DNA from: Aequorivita aquimaris
Lineage (GTDB): Bacteria > Bacteroidota > Bacteroidia > Flavobacteriales > Flavobacteriaceae
Length of the DNA stretch: 64,000 nucleotides
Direction: 5' to 3'
Assembly: GCF_001573155.1 (NCBI RefSeq)
Contig: NZ_JRWG01000008.1
Span: 32,491 to 96,490, forward strand
The notes below the pieces were generated by a model. The model did no database searches. It was not told where the DNA came from and saw nothing but the letters and a program-made list of their open reading frames with translations. Positions within the stretch are counted from its first letter, which is position 1; every line of letters begins with the position of its first letter. A program made the position numbers and the translations under genes. Shown here piece by piece: positions 27,468 to 36,012 of this stretch.

Positions 27468-29204
27468 ATGTCAAAGAAACGCATAGTATTATTTTCAATC
27501 GCAACAATATTATTGTTCAATCTTTCGATGTTTTCGCAGGAAAAAGAACTCGATCCTGAGGTTGTAAATATTGTAAAACCATACACGCCCACAATTTCGG
27601 ATGCCTTTAAAGTGAAGGAAACCCCTGAATTGAACGATTCCATTTCAACCACAAAAAAGGAGGTGAAGTACAGCATTTTTTCGGTTCCGGTGGCTTCCAC
27701 TTTTACACCTGCGAAAGGCAAGGCTACTACAGTTGAAAAGGCAAAACCCATTAAATTATACGATAATTACGCAACGCTCGGCTTCGGGAATTACACTTCC
27801 ATTTTGGGCGAGTTTTACAGCAATTTTGAAATCAGCCGTACCGATAACGCCGGGTTTTTCTTCCGTCACAATTCTTCGCAGGGCGATATAAAAGATGTAA
27901 AATTGGACAATAAATATTACGATACCAGCCTTGATGCCAATTACACAAGCAGACAAAAAGATGCAACCTACAGGCTCGATGCGGGCGTGGAGCATCAAAT
28001 ATACAATTGGTACGGTTTGCCCGAAGATTACGTAACGTATCCCGATAACGTGATTGCTGATATTGATCCGTTGCAGATGTATTTTAGTGGTTACGCAGGC
28101 GGAAGTATTGCGTTGGACGATTCGTTTTTTGAAAAAGCGGCCTTAAAAATTCGCTATTTGGGCGATGCGTTTTCTTCTTCGGAATTTAATGCTACTTTGA
28201 AGCCTGAGTTTTCGTTTCCGTTGGAAAATTTGACTTTTAATATTGATGGCGATATTGATTATTTAAGTGGAAGTTTTGACAGAAATTACTCAAACACTTC
28301 AGACATTAAATGCAGTTATTTAAACGCAGGTTTGGCACCGTCAATCACTTTTGTAAATGATGATTTATCGGTTTCATTGGGGGTTGCGGCATACGTGAGT
28401 GTGGATTCCGAAAACAGCGACACGGAATTTTCGTTATACCCAAGATTGAATGCTTCGTACCGTTTACTGGCCGAAACCGTGATTGTTTACGGAGGTGCAG
28501 AAGGCGGGCTTCAGCAAAATTCCTACTATAATTTTAAGGAAGAAAATCCATTTGTTTCGCCTACCTTAAATATTGCGCCTACCAAAAAACTCTACGAAGG
28601 TTTCGGCGGAATTAAAGGGAAAATCTCTAATTCTGTGGCCTACAATGTTCGGGCTTCTTACGGAAAAGATGAAAACCGTGCGCTTTTTCAAATGAATCCT
28701 TTAAAGATTTACAGCGCAAATTTTGAAGGATACGAATACGGAAATTCCTTCAATGTGGTTTATGATGATGTGAATACACTTGCTTTTTTCGCGGAACTGA
28801 AAGTGGAGGTTTCGAATACATTCACACTGGGAATAAACGGAACGTATAATAGTTACAGTACAGATTTGCAAAACGAAGCGTGGAACTTACCGGATTTAAA
28901 GGCTTCGGTGTTTTCAGATTTCAACATAACCGAAAAATTATACGGTGGCGCTTCCTTGTTTTACGTGGGCGAGCGTAAGGATTTGGTTTATAATAATGAT
29001 CCTTTCGGGAATTCCATAAATCAAGAGGTAACCTTGGATGGCTACGTTGATGCCAATCTTCACTTTGGTTATAGGTTCACGGATAGGCTTTCAGCATTTG
29101 TAAAGGGAAGTAACCTTTTTGGCGATAATTACGAAAAGTGGTTGAATTATCCCGTGCAGGGAATTCAAGGTTTGGCTGGGGTTACCTATAAGTTTGATTG
29201 GTAG
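27468..29204 (+). CDS. Outer-membrane beta-barrel protein, TonB-dependent-receptor-like
   Basis: This 578-residue protein has a signal peptide (ending near LSMFSQ). Its body is rich in alternating aromatic/polar strands such as NYATLGFGNYTSILGEFYSN and YGGASLFYVGERKDLVY. The end is typical of a barrel: VTYKFDW with aromatic C-terminus, and RLSAFVKGSNLFGDNYEKW, the last strands of TonB-dependent receptors. No plug domain is seen, and its length fits about 20 or more strands. It follows the TPR gene by 31 nt and ends at a strong terminator (29230-29265), so the two form an operon. Ligand unknown. Confidence 0.8.
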   Translation: MSKKRIVLFSIATILLFNLSMFSQEKELDPEVVNIVKPYTPTISDAFKVKETPELNDSISTTKKEVKYSIFSVPVASTFTPAKGKATTVEKAKPIKLYDNYATLGFGNYTSILGEFYSNFEISRTDNAGFFFRHNSSQGDIKDVKLDNKYYDTSLDANYTSRQKDATYRLDAGVEHQIYNWYGLPEDYVTYPDNVIADIDPLQMYFSGYAGGSIALDDSFFEKAALKIRYLGDAFSSSEFNATLKPEFSFPLENLTFNIDGDIDYLSGSFDRNYSNTSDIKCSYLNAGLAPSITFVNDDLSVSLGVAAYVSVDSENSDTEFSLYPRLNASYRLLAETVIVYGGAEGGLQQNSYYNFKEENPFVSPTLNIAPTKKLYEGFGGIKGKISNSVAYNVRASYGKDENRALFQMNPLKIYSANFEGYEYGNSFNVVYDDVNTLAFFAELKVEVSNTFTLGINGTYNSYSTDLQNEAWNLPDLKASVFSDFNITEKLYGGASLFYVGERKDLVYNNDPFGNSINQEVTLDGYVDANLHFGYRFTDRLSAFVKGSNLFGDNYEKWLNYPVQGIQGLAGVTYKFDW

Positions 29205-29229
29205 TCTCTAAAAAGAAATTATAATTTCA

Positions 29230-29265
29230 GAAAACATCCGTCTTTGGCGGATGTTTTCTATTTTT
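29230..29265 (+). terminator. Intrinsic terminator after the TPR/outer-membrane-barrel operon
   Basis: GAAAACATCCG (229230-29240 numbering: 29230-29240) pairs perfectly with CGGATGTTTTC (29248-29258), loop TCTTTGG, followed by TATTTTT. Confidence 0.8.
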
Positions 29266-29285
29266 ACACCCTAAGAGAACTAATT

Positions 29286-30923
29286 ATGCAAAAACTATTC
29301 TTCCTTTTATTAGCAATATCAATTGCTTCTTGCGCCCCAGAAAAACTTCCAGCAGATTTACTGATAAAAAACGCAACCATTTATACGGTTGATAAAGATT
29401 TCAGCACTGCAAATGCCTTAGTTGTAAAAAACGGAAAAATCCTCGAAATAGGCTTAAAACCTGAGCTTGAACTGAAATATAAAATCAAGGAAACTTATGA
29501 CGCAAAGGGCAATACCGTAGTTCCGGGATTGATTGATGCCCACGCGCATTTGTACGGCCTTGGTATGAGTTTACAACAAGTAGATTTAGTAGGAACCAAA
29601 AGTTTTGAAGAGGTTTTGGGCCGTGTTGTGGCCTTTCAGGAAGAAAAGAAAATGCCTTATATAATTGGTCGCGGTTGGGACCAAAACGATTGGGATGATA
29701 AAAATTTCCCCACTAAAAAAGAATTGGATTCCTTATTTCCAGATACGCCAGTTTCTTTGCGGAGAATTGACGGTCACGCTATGTTGGTTAATTCAAAGGC
29801 TTTGGAATTGGCTGGAATTACTTCAAAAACTAAAGTTGCCGGAGGCGAAATAGTTTTGAAAAACGGCGAGCCAACGGGAATAATTGTTGATGCGCCAATG
29901 CGATTAATAGGGAAAACCTTCCCGGAAACTACACCTGAAGTTTCCATCGAAGCACTTTTGGAAGCTGAAAAATTATGCTTACAATACGGATTGACAACTG
30001 TTGACGATGCTGGTTTGGATAGAAATATCATTGAACTCATTGACCAACTTCAAAAAGAAGGAAAATTCAAACTAAGAATGTACGCGATGGTCAGCAACAG
30101 TCCCCAAAACCGTGATTATTATTTAAGTAACGGAATTTATAAAACCGATAGATTAAATGTACGTTCCTTTAAGGTTTATTCAGATGGCGCTTTGGGGTCC
30201 CGCGGTGCCGCAATGCGTGAACCATACAGCGATATGCCTGGGCATTATGGTGCAATGATTGCCACCGCAGATAGCCTGAAATATTTAGCTGAAAAAATCG
30301 CTGCTTCTGAATTTCAAATGAATACGCACGCCATTGGGGATTCCGCAAATATTGCAGTGCTTCGGGCCTATAAAAAAGCTTTGAAAGGTAAAACCGACAG
30401 ACGCTGGAGAGTGGAACATGCACAGATTATTTCAGCACAGGATTTCGATTATTTTGATGATAACAACAATATTCTTCCTTCGGTACAACCAACGCACGCC
30501 ACCAGCGATATGTATTGGGCCGAGGATAGAGTGGGAGCGGAACGTATAAAAGGAGCTTATGCGTATAAGGAATTATTGGAAAAGGCAGGAAGCATCGCTT
30601 TGGGAACCGATTTTCCGGTTGAGCATGTAAACCCAATGTACACCTTTTACGCTGCCGTTGCCCGAAAAGATTTAAAAAATTATCCTGAAAATGGTTTTCA
30701 AATGAAGGATGCCTTAACTCGCGAAGAAGCTTTAAAAGGAATGACTATTTGGGCAGCTTTCGCCAATTTTGAGGAAAACGAAAAAGGTAGTATCGAAGTA
30801 GGAAAGTTTGCTGATTTTACGGTTCTTGATAAAGATATTATGAACGTTGACGAAAAGGAACTTCCAAACACAAAAGTACTCGCAACATTCATTAACGGTG
30901 AAAAAGTTTATGAAGTAGAGTAA
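29286..30923 (+). CDS. Amidohydrolase lipoprotein (YtcJ-like)
   Basis: The ATG at 29286 begins a lipoprotein signal (MQKLFFLLLAISIASC, acylated Cys at residue 16). An upstream in-frame ATG at 29244 falls within the preceding terminator and is unlikely. The 545-residue product is a metal-dependent amidohydrolase of the YtcJ group: DAHAHLYGLG (metal HxH), GRGWDQNDW, SDGALGSRGAAM, NTHAIGD, VEHAQII and GTDFPVEHVNP follow in the expected order. It should hydrolyse an amide or cyclic amide in the periplasm or at the outer membrane; the substrate is unknown. Its stop codon overlaps the next gene's ATG (TAATG). Confidence 0.88.
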   Translation: MQKLFFLLLAISIASCAPEKLPADLLIKNATIYTVDKDFSTANALVVKNGKILEIGLKPELELKYKIKETYDAKGNTVVPGLIDAHAHLYGLGMSLQQVDLVGTKSFEEVLGRVVAFQEEKKMPYIIGRGWDQNDWDDKNFPTKKELDSLFPDTPVSLRRIDGHAMLVNSKALELAGITSKTKVAGGEIVLKNGEPTGIIVDAPMRLIGKTFPETTPEVSIEALLEAEKLCLQYGLTTVDDAGLDRNIIELIDQLQKEGKFKLRMYAMVSNSPQNRDYYLSNGIYKTDRLNVRSFKVYSDGALGSRGAAMREPYSDMPGHYGAMIATADSLKYLAEKIAASEFQMNTHAIGDSANIAVLRAYKKALKGKTDRRWRVEHAQIISAQDFDYFDDNNNILPSVQPTHATSDMYWAEDRVGAERIKGAYAYKELLEKAGSIALGTDFPVEHVNPMYTFYAAVARKDLKNYPENGFQMKDALTREEALKGMTIWAAFANFEENEKGSIEVGKFADFTVLDKDIMNVDEKELPNTKVLATFINGEKVYEVE

Positions 30924-31414
30924 TGGAAGAAATTCTGAAACAACTTCCCCAAAAAGCAAAGGAAGCCGAAGCAGAAAACAAAAAATTTTTTGCAAAGCTG
31001 AAAAAGAAACCGCCCAAACACCTCGACAGTTTGATGCTGGAATTGCATGAGGAAGAATTCAAAAGAACAGATTGTCTCACCTGCGCCAATTGCTGCAAAA
31101 CCACCGGCCCGCTCTTTACGGATAAAGATATCGAGCGTATTTCAAAACATTTTCGAATGAAACCGCAGCAATTCATCGAAACCTATTTGCGGATTGACGA
31201 AGATAAAGATTACGTTTTACAAAGCGTTCCCTGCACTTTTTTGGGCACCGATAATTATTGTAGCATTTACGACGTTCGTCCAAAAGCCTGTCGCGAATTT
31301 CCACACACTGATAGAAAGAAATTTCAGCAGATTTCACACCTAACGATGAAAAATGTCGCCATTTGTCCGGCAGCTAATAATATTGTGGAGGAGATGAAAC
31401 GAATAATTAAGTAA
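30923..31414 (+). CDS. YkgJ family cysteine-cluster protein
   Basis: This 163-residue protein has the YkgJ/FliB-like zinc/iron-cluster pattern: CLTCANCCKTTGP near residue 50, then VPCTFLGTDNYCSIYDVRPKACREFP. The N-terminal 45 residues are charged and helical. The spaced cysteines (CxxCxxCC ... C ... CxIYxxRPxxCxxFP) are diagnostic and probably bind a metal cluster, but the function is not established. It is translationally coupled to the amidohydrolase gene and ends at a bidirectional terminator. Confidence 0.88.
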   Translation: MEEILKQLPQKAKEAEAENKKFFAKLKKKPPKHLDSLMLELHEEEFKRTDCLTCANCCKTTGPLFTDKDIERISKHFRMKPQQFIETYLRIDEDKDYVLQSVPCTFLGTDNYCSIYDVRPKACREFPHTDRKKFQQISHLTMKNVAICPAANNIVEEMKRIIK

Positions 31415-31428
31415 GCAGTCGCAGTCGC

Positions 31429-31470
31429 AGTTTTCAGTTGCGGGGAATTCTGCGACTGAAAACTTTTTAA
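31429..31470. terminator. Bidirectional terminator between YkgJ and NamZ genes
   Basis: AGTTTTCAGTTGCG (31429-31442) pairs with TGCGACTGAAAACT (31451-31464), followed by TTTTT, overlapping the 3' end of the minus-strand gene. The left flank repeats CAGTCG, and a related string (GACTGCGACTGAAAACTGAA) recurs at 22939-22958, so the hairpin may derive from a dispersed repeat. Confidence 0.6.
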
Positions 31471-32744
31471 GGATAAAGTAAATATTTCGCTCGAATTTTC
31501 TGAAAATTAGCAAGCCCTTCCTTCCAAGAATCCCGAATTTCTTCGGCAGATAAACCTTCCTCAATTTGTTTTTGCAATTTGTCAGTTCCGGCAAGTTTCA
31601 CAAAAAAAGAATTGAAAAAATCTTTCTTTTTTCCGTTGGCATTATAAGCATCAATCAACCATTCCAAATTGATTTTATTCAAACGTGGTTCTTTTCGAAG
31701 ATCTTTTCCATGGCAAAGTTCCCCTTTGAATTTTGGGTTTTTTGCGCCTTCATTGGATTGTGGCGTATATTCAAAAGTATATTTTGAAGCAGGCAAACTA
31801 GGCGCCCCAAAAACCTGGAATTGTATATCCGTGCCGCGTCCAGCATTAATAAAAGTGCCTTCAAAAAAGCAAAGACTTGGATATAGGTTTATGGATTGAG
31901 CGTTCGGTAAATTGGGGGATGGTTTTATGGGAAGTGCATAAGGTGTTTCGTGCGTGTAGTTTTGCATTTTAACCACAGTCAATTTGCATTTTATTTTATC
32001 TTTTAACCAGCCTTCGCCATTAATCATCTGTGCATATTCGCCAATAGTCATTCCGTGAACTACCGGAATAGGGTGCATACCTACGAAACTCTGGTTTTCG
32101 GGTTCCAAAATTGGGCCGTCAATATAATGTCCGTTGGGGTTTGGGCGGTCCAAAACAATAACGGGAATTCCAACTTCCGCGCAAGCTTCCATAACATAGT
32201 GAAGTGTTGAAATGTAGGTGTAAAACCGAGCGCCCACATCCTGTATGTCAAAAACAACTACGTCAATTCCTTTTAATTGTTCCTGCGAAGGTTTTTTATT
32301 GCTGCCGTAAAGTGAAATTAAAGGAACGCCAGTTTTAGAATCCACGCCATCTTTCACGTGCTCCCCGGCATCTGCAGTACCTCGGAAACCGTGTTCTGGG
32401 GCAAAAACTTTTTTTACTGAAATTCCGCTTTTTATTAGATGATCTACTAAATGAAATTCCATATAAAATGTATGCTGAGGTGAGGTTTGATATTCTTCAT
32501 CCGCAATATCCTCAACCATTGAAGTTTGATTCGCTACAACACCTATTTGTTTTCCTTTTAATAGATAATGATATTCTGAAAACCTGTTTGCCCCAAGTAT
32601 AATTTTATCATTGACATATACAATATCATCCATGCTTAACTCTTTGGATTCGGTCGTTTCTATTTTTTCTTTATTCTGACTTCCGCAGGAAATAATAGTC
32701 AAAACAACCAATAAAACTGTATTTTTGAAAAAAGTTAAGCCCAT
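31467..32744 (-). CDS. NamZ-like exo-beta-N-acetylmuramidase lipoprotein (DUF1343, GH171)
   Basis: This 425-residue protein begins with a lipoprotein signal (lipobox IISC, Cys20) and continues with the DUF1343 fold. It shows GVVANQTSM, VFAPEHGFRGTADAGEHV, GVPLISLYGSNKKPS, VFDIQDVGARFYTYISTLHYVMEAC, LDRPNPNGHYIDGP, HPIPVVHGMTIGEYAQMINGE and GRGTDIQFQVFGAP in the family order. NamZ releases N-acetylmuramic acid from muropeptide-derived glycan ends and supports cell-wall recycling. In a flavobacterium it would act in the periplasm or on the outer membrane. It is divergent from the Lol-type permease gene, with only 9 nt between the start codons. Confidence 0.92.
   Translation of the reverse strand: MGLTFFKNTVLLVVLTIISCGSQNKEKIETTESKELSMDDIVYVNDKIILGANRFSEYHYLLKGKQIGVVANQTSMVEDIADEEYQTSPQHTFYMEFHLVDHLIKSGISVKKVFAPEHGFRGTADAGEHVKDGVDSKTGVPLISLYGSNKKPSQEQLKGIDVVVFDIQDVGARFYTYISTLHYVMEACAEVGIPVIVLDRPNPNGHYIDGPILEPENQSFVGMHPIPVVHGMTIGEYAQMINGEGWLKDKIKCKLTVVKMQNYTHETPYALPIKPSPNLPNAQSINLYPSLCFFEGTFINAGRGTDIQFQVFGAPSLPASKYTFEYTPQSNEGAKNPKFKGELCHGKDLRKEPRLNKINLEWLIDAYNANGKKKDFFNSFFVKLAGTDKLQKQIEEGLSAEEIRDSWKEGLANFQKIRAKYLLYP
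32720..32727 (+). promoter_or_regulatory. -7 promoter element of the LolC/E-type permease gene, inside namZ
   Basis: TATTTTTG fits TAnnTTTG and lies 26 nt before the GTG start at 32754, within the first codons of the divergent gene. Confidence 0.45.
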
Positions 32745-32753
32745 AAAATCGTA

Positions 32754-33989
32754 GTGAATTTCGAATTTTTCATCGCTCGGCGCATCATTGCTTCCAAGGA
32801 CTATAAAAGTAGTATTTCGGCACCGATAATAAAAATTGCAATCACCGCAATTGCGCTTGGTATTATTATGATGCTAGTTTCCATTGCCACAGGCGTTGGA
32901 CTCCAAAAAAAGATTCGCGAAAAGGTTTCGGCATTTAACGGCGATATCATTATTACGAATTTCGACACCAATTTTTCCAACGATTCCCAAAACCCGATTT
33001 CAAAAAACCAGGATTTCTATCCAACCTTTAAAAATATTGACGGAATAAAGCACGTGCAGGTTACTGCTTCCAAAGGTGGCGTAATCCGTACCGAAACCGA
33101 TTTTGAGGGCGTGGTGGTAAAAGGCGTTGGCGAGGATTATGATTGGGAATATTTCAAGGATTATTTGGTTGAGGGAAAACTGCCCGATTTTAAAGGTGAT
33201 TTAAATGAGGACATCCTGATTTCGGAATATTTGGCGAATAGGCTACATCTGAAACTGGGCGATAAAGTCACCACTTTTTTTCTGAACGATGAAGTCTCAA
33301 AAACCCCACGCAGCCGCGGTTTTGATATTGTTGGAATTTATAACAGCGGCTTTCAGCAGTTTGATGAACAATTCATAATAACGGACATTCGCCACATTCA
33401 AAGATTGAATAAATGGGAAGCTGACCAAATTGGCGCCTTTGAGGTTTTTGTGGATGATTTTGATGAAATAGTCCCAATTGGCAACGAAGTTTACAACGAA
33501 ACCGGAAGCACGCTCGACACCCAGACCATCCGCCAAAAATATGCCTCTATCTTTGAGTGGCTGGATCTTTTTGACTTCAACATTATAATGATTATTGGAA
33601 TAATGATTTTGGTGGCGGGCATCAATATGATTACCGCGTTGCTGGTTTTGATTTTGGAACGCACCCAAATGATAGGAATTCTGAAGGCCTTAGGTGGTAG
33701 TGATTGGAGCGTGCGCAAAGTGTTTTTGTATAACGCCATGTACTTAATTGGCGTTGGTCTTTTTTGGGGAAATGTCATTGGTATTGGCGTGCTTTTAATT
33801 CAGAAATACGGTAAAATTTTCAAACTAAACCCAGATACTTATTACGTAAACGAAGCCCCAGTTTATTTGCATTGGGACTATATTTTAATATTGAACGCGG
33901 GCACATTTTTGCTTTGCCTTTTGATGCTTTTGATACCTTCTTTTATTATTTCGAAAATTTCTCCGGTGAAGGCGATTCGGTTTGAGTAA
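32754..33989 (+). CDS. FtsX-like ABC transporter permease (LolC/LolE type)
   Basis: This 411-residue membrane protein begins with GTG at 32754 (MNFEFFIARRIIASKDYKSS). It has one N-terminal helix (ITAIALGIIMMLVSIATGVGL), a large extracytoplasmic domain (about residues 50-265) and three C-terminal helices containing LVAGINMITALLVLILERTQMIGILKALG, the FtsX-domain signature read in two parts here as MITALLVLILERTQ and IGILKALG. LolC/E proteins with LolD move lipoproteins from the inner membrane to LolA. The ATPase gene is not adjacent, so the partner is inferred. It ends at a strong terminator. Confidence 0.88.
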   Translation: MNFEFFIARRIIASKDYKSSISAPIIKIAITAIALGIIMMLVSIATGVGLQKKIREKVSAFNGDIIITNFDTNFSNDSQNPISKNQDFYPTFKNIDGIKHVQVTASKGGVIRTETDFEGVVVKGVGEDYDWEYFKDYLVEGKLPDFKGDLNEDILISEYLANRLHLKLGDKVTTFFLNDEVSKTPRSRGFDIVGIYNSGFQQFDEQFIITDIRHIQRLNKWEADQIGAFEVFVDDFDEIVPIGNEVYNETGSTLDTQTIRQKYASIFEWLDLFDFNIIMIIGIMILVAGINMITALLVLILERTQMIGILKALGGSDWSVRKVFLYNAMYLIGVGLFWGNVIGIGVLLIQKYGKIFKLNPDTYYVNEAPVYLHWDYILILNAGTFLLCLLMLLIPSFIISKISPVKAIRFE

Positions 33990-33996
33990 CGAACTT

Positions 33997-34036
33997 AGAC
34001 CCCAAAGGTTTCAAAAACCTTTGGGGTCTTTTTTTT
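33997..34036 (+). terminator. Intrinsic terminator after the permease gene
   Basis: AGACCCCAAAGGTTT (33997-34011) pairs with AAACCTTTGGGGTCT (34015-34029), 15 bp, followed by a run of T to 34036. Confidence 0.85.
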
Positions 34037-34065
34037 AATCGATAATTTATCAAGCTCATAAAAAT

Positions 34066-34102
34066 CTCCCTTCCTTTGGAGGGGCTGGGGGAGGACTTTT
34101 TT
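34066..34102. repeat. CTCC/GGAGGGG dispersed-type intergenic element
   Basis: The element CTCCCTTCCTTTGGAGGGG continues as CTGGGGGAGGAC and a T-run. This pyrimidine/purine string, with hairpin-forming CTCC and GGAG, is a type of intergenic repeat I have seen in Bacteroidota genomes. It sits directly upstream of the TACCTTTG box of the next gene. Only one copy is in the window. Confidence 0.4.
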
Positions 34103-34103
34103 A

Positions 34104-34111
34104 TACCTTTG
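34104..34111 (+). promoter_or_regulatory. -7 promoter element (TAnnTTTG) of the gene at 34129
   Basis: TACCTTTG, 17 nt before the ATG at 34129. A TTTG lies 25 nt upstream within the dispersed element. Confidence 0.6.
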
Positions 34112-34128
34112 CACTTCTAAAATTTGTT

Positions 34129-35487
34129 ATGGAATACGCAGAAAATATATTAGGAACCATCGGTAATACGCCCATGGTGAAAATCAACAAAATAATTGGG
34201 GATATTCCCGCTTTGGTGCTCGCCAAATACGAAACTTTCAACCCTGGAAATTCGGTAAAGGATAGAATGGCCGTAAAGATGATAGAAGACGCCGAAGCCG
34301 ACGGAAGGCTGAAACCCGGCGGGACAATTATCGAGGGAACCTCCGGCAATACGGGAATGGGCCTTGCGCTTGCCGCCATCGTAAAAGGCTACAAAATGGT
34401 CTGCGTAATCAGCGACAAACAGAGCAAGGAAAAGATCGATATTTTGAAAGCCGTGGGCAGCAAAGTGGTGGTTTGCCCCACAAATGTTGCGCCCGAAGAT
34501 CCGCGTAGTTATTATTCCACTTCAAAACGATTGGCGGAGGAAACTCCCAACAGTTGGTACGTAAACCAATATGATAATCTCAGCAACACCAAGGCACATT
34601 ATGAAAGCACGGGCCCGGAAATCTGGAAACAGACCGACGGAAAAGTGACGCATTTTGTGGTGGGCGTTGGCACGGGCGGCACCATTAGCGGCGTTGGAAA
34701 ATATTTAAAGGAACAAAACCCCAACATCAAAATTTGGGGAATTGATACCTACGGAAGTGTTTTTAAAAAATACCACGAAACAGGAATTTTTGACGAAAAC
34801 GAAATCTATCCCTACATCACCGAAGGCATTGGCGAAGATATCCTTCCGAAGAATGTTGATTTTAGTGTTATTGACGGTTTTACTAAAGTAACCGATAAAG
34901 ACGCCGCAATCTATACCCAAAAGCTGGCAAAAATGGAAGGCTTCTTTTTGGGGAATTCTGCCGGGGCGGCCATAAAAGGCTTACTTCAACTGAAAGATAA
35001 ATTTACGAAGGACGATGTGGTCGTCGTACTTTTCCACGACCACGGCAGTCGTTACATTGGTAAAATGTACAACGACGAATGGATGCGCGAGCGCGGTTTT
35101 GTGGAAGATGAAGTTAAAAATGCTTCGGATTTGATTCAAGAACACTCAGATAAACCTTTAATTACAGTAAAAACGGAAGAACTGGTGGGCCACGCTATCG
35201 AAAGGATGAAAAAATACCACATCAGCCAAATTCCCGTGGAGGACACTACTGGCTTTGTGGGCGCTTTGGACGAGACCGATCTGCTTCGAAAATATTTGGA
35301 AAACAAAAACGTGGCAGATCTTCCTATAAAAGAAGTAATGCACAAACCTTTCCCAATTGTAAAAAAGAGCACCTCAATTGAAGAAATTTCAAAACTGATC
35401 CACAAAGAGAACAATGCCGTTTTGGTCGATTTGGGCGATGGGAAATACAATATAATTACGAAGCACGATATAATAAGAGCCTTGTAA
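34129..35487 (+). CDS. Cystathionine beta-synthase-like PLP enzyme with CBS domains
   Basis: This 452-residue protein has an N-terminal cysteine synthase/CBS-type PLP domain (residues 1 to about 325) and a C-terminal pair of CBS modules (about residues 340-452). PLP-lysine Lys44 lies in NPGNSVKDRM; EGTSGNTGMGLA binds the phosphate or carboxylate, and VGTGGTISGVGKYL is the usual glycine loop. The same architecture occurs in cystathionine beta-synthases, which make cystathionine from serine and homocysteine, and the tandem CBS part usually binds adenosyl ligands for control. A cysteine synthase activity cannot be excluded. It is a single gene with its own promoter. Confidence 0.9.
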   Translation: MEYAENILGTIGNTPMVKINKIIGDIPALVLAKYETFNPGNSVKDRMAVKMIEDAEADGRLKPGGTIIEGTSGNTGMGLALAAIVKGYKMVCVISDKQSKEKIDILKAVGSKVVVCPTNVAPEDPRSYYSTSKRLAEETPNSWYVNQYDNLSNTKAHYESTGPEIWKQTDGKVTHFVVGVGTGGTISGVGKYLKEQNPNIKIWGIDTYGSVFKKYHETGIFDENEIYPYITEGIGEDILPKNVDFSVIDGFTKVTDKDAAIYTQKLAKMEGFFLGNSAGAAIKGLLQLKDKFTKDDVVVVLFHDHGSRYIGKMYNDEWMRERGFVEDEVKNASDLIQEHSDKPLITVKTEELVGHAIERMKKYHISQIPVEDTTGFVGALDETDLLRKYLENKNVADLPIKEVMHKPFPIVKKSTSIEEISKLIHKENNAVLVDLGDGKYNIITKHDIIRAL

Positions 35488-35499
35488 TTTTCCACCGCG

Positions 35500-35532
35500 A
35501 ATTCACGAATGATATATATTTATTCGTGAATT
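35500..35532. repeat. Palindromic intergenic element after the CBS-domain gene
   Basis: AATTCACGAAT (35500-35510) and its exact reverse complement ATTCGTGAATT (35522-35532) flank an 11-nt AT-rich loop, 12 nt after the stop codon. It could act as an mRNA 3' hairpin; a T-run is lacking. Confidence 0.5.
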
Positions 35533-35576
35533 TGTAGTTACAATCTCCAATAAATAATTCGTATTTTTATGCTACT

Positions 35577-35957
35577 ATGAAAAACGAAGCCAAAAAATTA
35601 TTTCGATTTCTTCGCACCAAGCCGGTACCCGCAAATACCAATGAAATATTGGCACTGGAGCGTACCAAACTGGCCAACGAGCGTACGCTACTGTCCTACA
35701 TTCGTTCTTCGTTATACTTACTTTTGGGCGGAATTGGAATCTTGCAATTAAAGGATTTTGAGAGCATAAAATGGTTGGGCTATGTGGCCCTTGCGGTTTG
35801 TGTGATTTTTTTGGCCGTCGGCATTTTTAGGTATGTGTTGCTATCGCGCAGGCTTTACAAATGGAACCGTATTCTTTTTGTGGATACCATTTCAGAAAAA
35901 GTTCAAAAACAGGCAGATACACAGGAAAAATTACAAAAGGAAGAGGCGGAGGCATAA
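35577..35957 (+). CDS. DUF202 family membrane protein
   Basis: This 126-residue protein has the DUF202 hallmark LALERTKLANERTLLSYIRSSL (here NEILALERTKLANERTLL, then SYIRSSLYLLLGGIG) followed by three hydrophobic segments: LYLLLGGIGILQ, WLGYVALAVCVIFLAVGIF and the linker. The C-terminus is a short charged helix. DUF202 proteins are small inner-membrane proteins of unknown function (yeast VTC1-like). The gene stands alone between the CBS-domain gene and DUF2851. Confidence 0.85.
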   Translation: MKNEAKKLFRFLRTKPVPANTNEILALERTKLANERTLLSYIRSSLYLLLGGIGILQLKDFESIKWLGYVALAVCVIFLAVGIFRYVLLSRRLYKWNRILFVDTISEKVQKQADTQEKLQKEEAEA

Positions 35958-36012
35958 TATTTTTCGCTATATTTATCTCACAGTTTAACACTCCCCACTA
36001 AAATAGTTTCAA

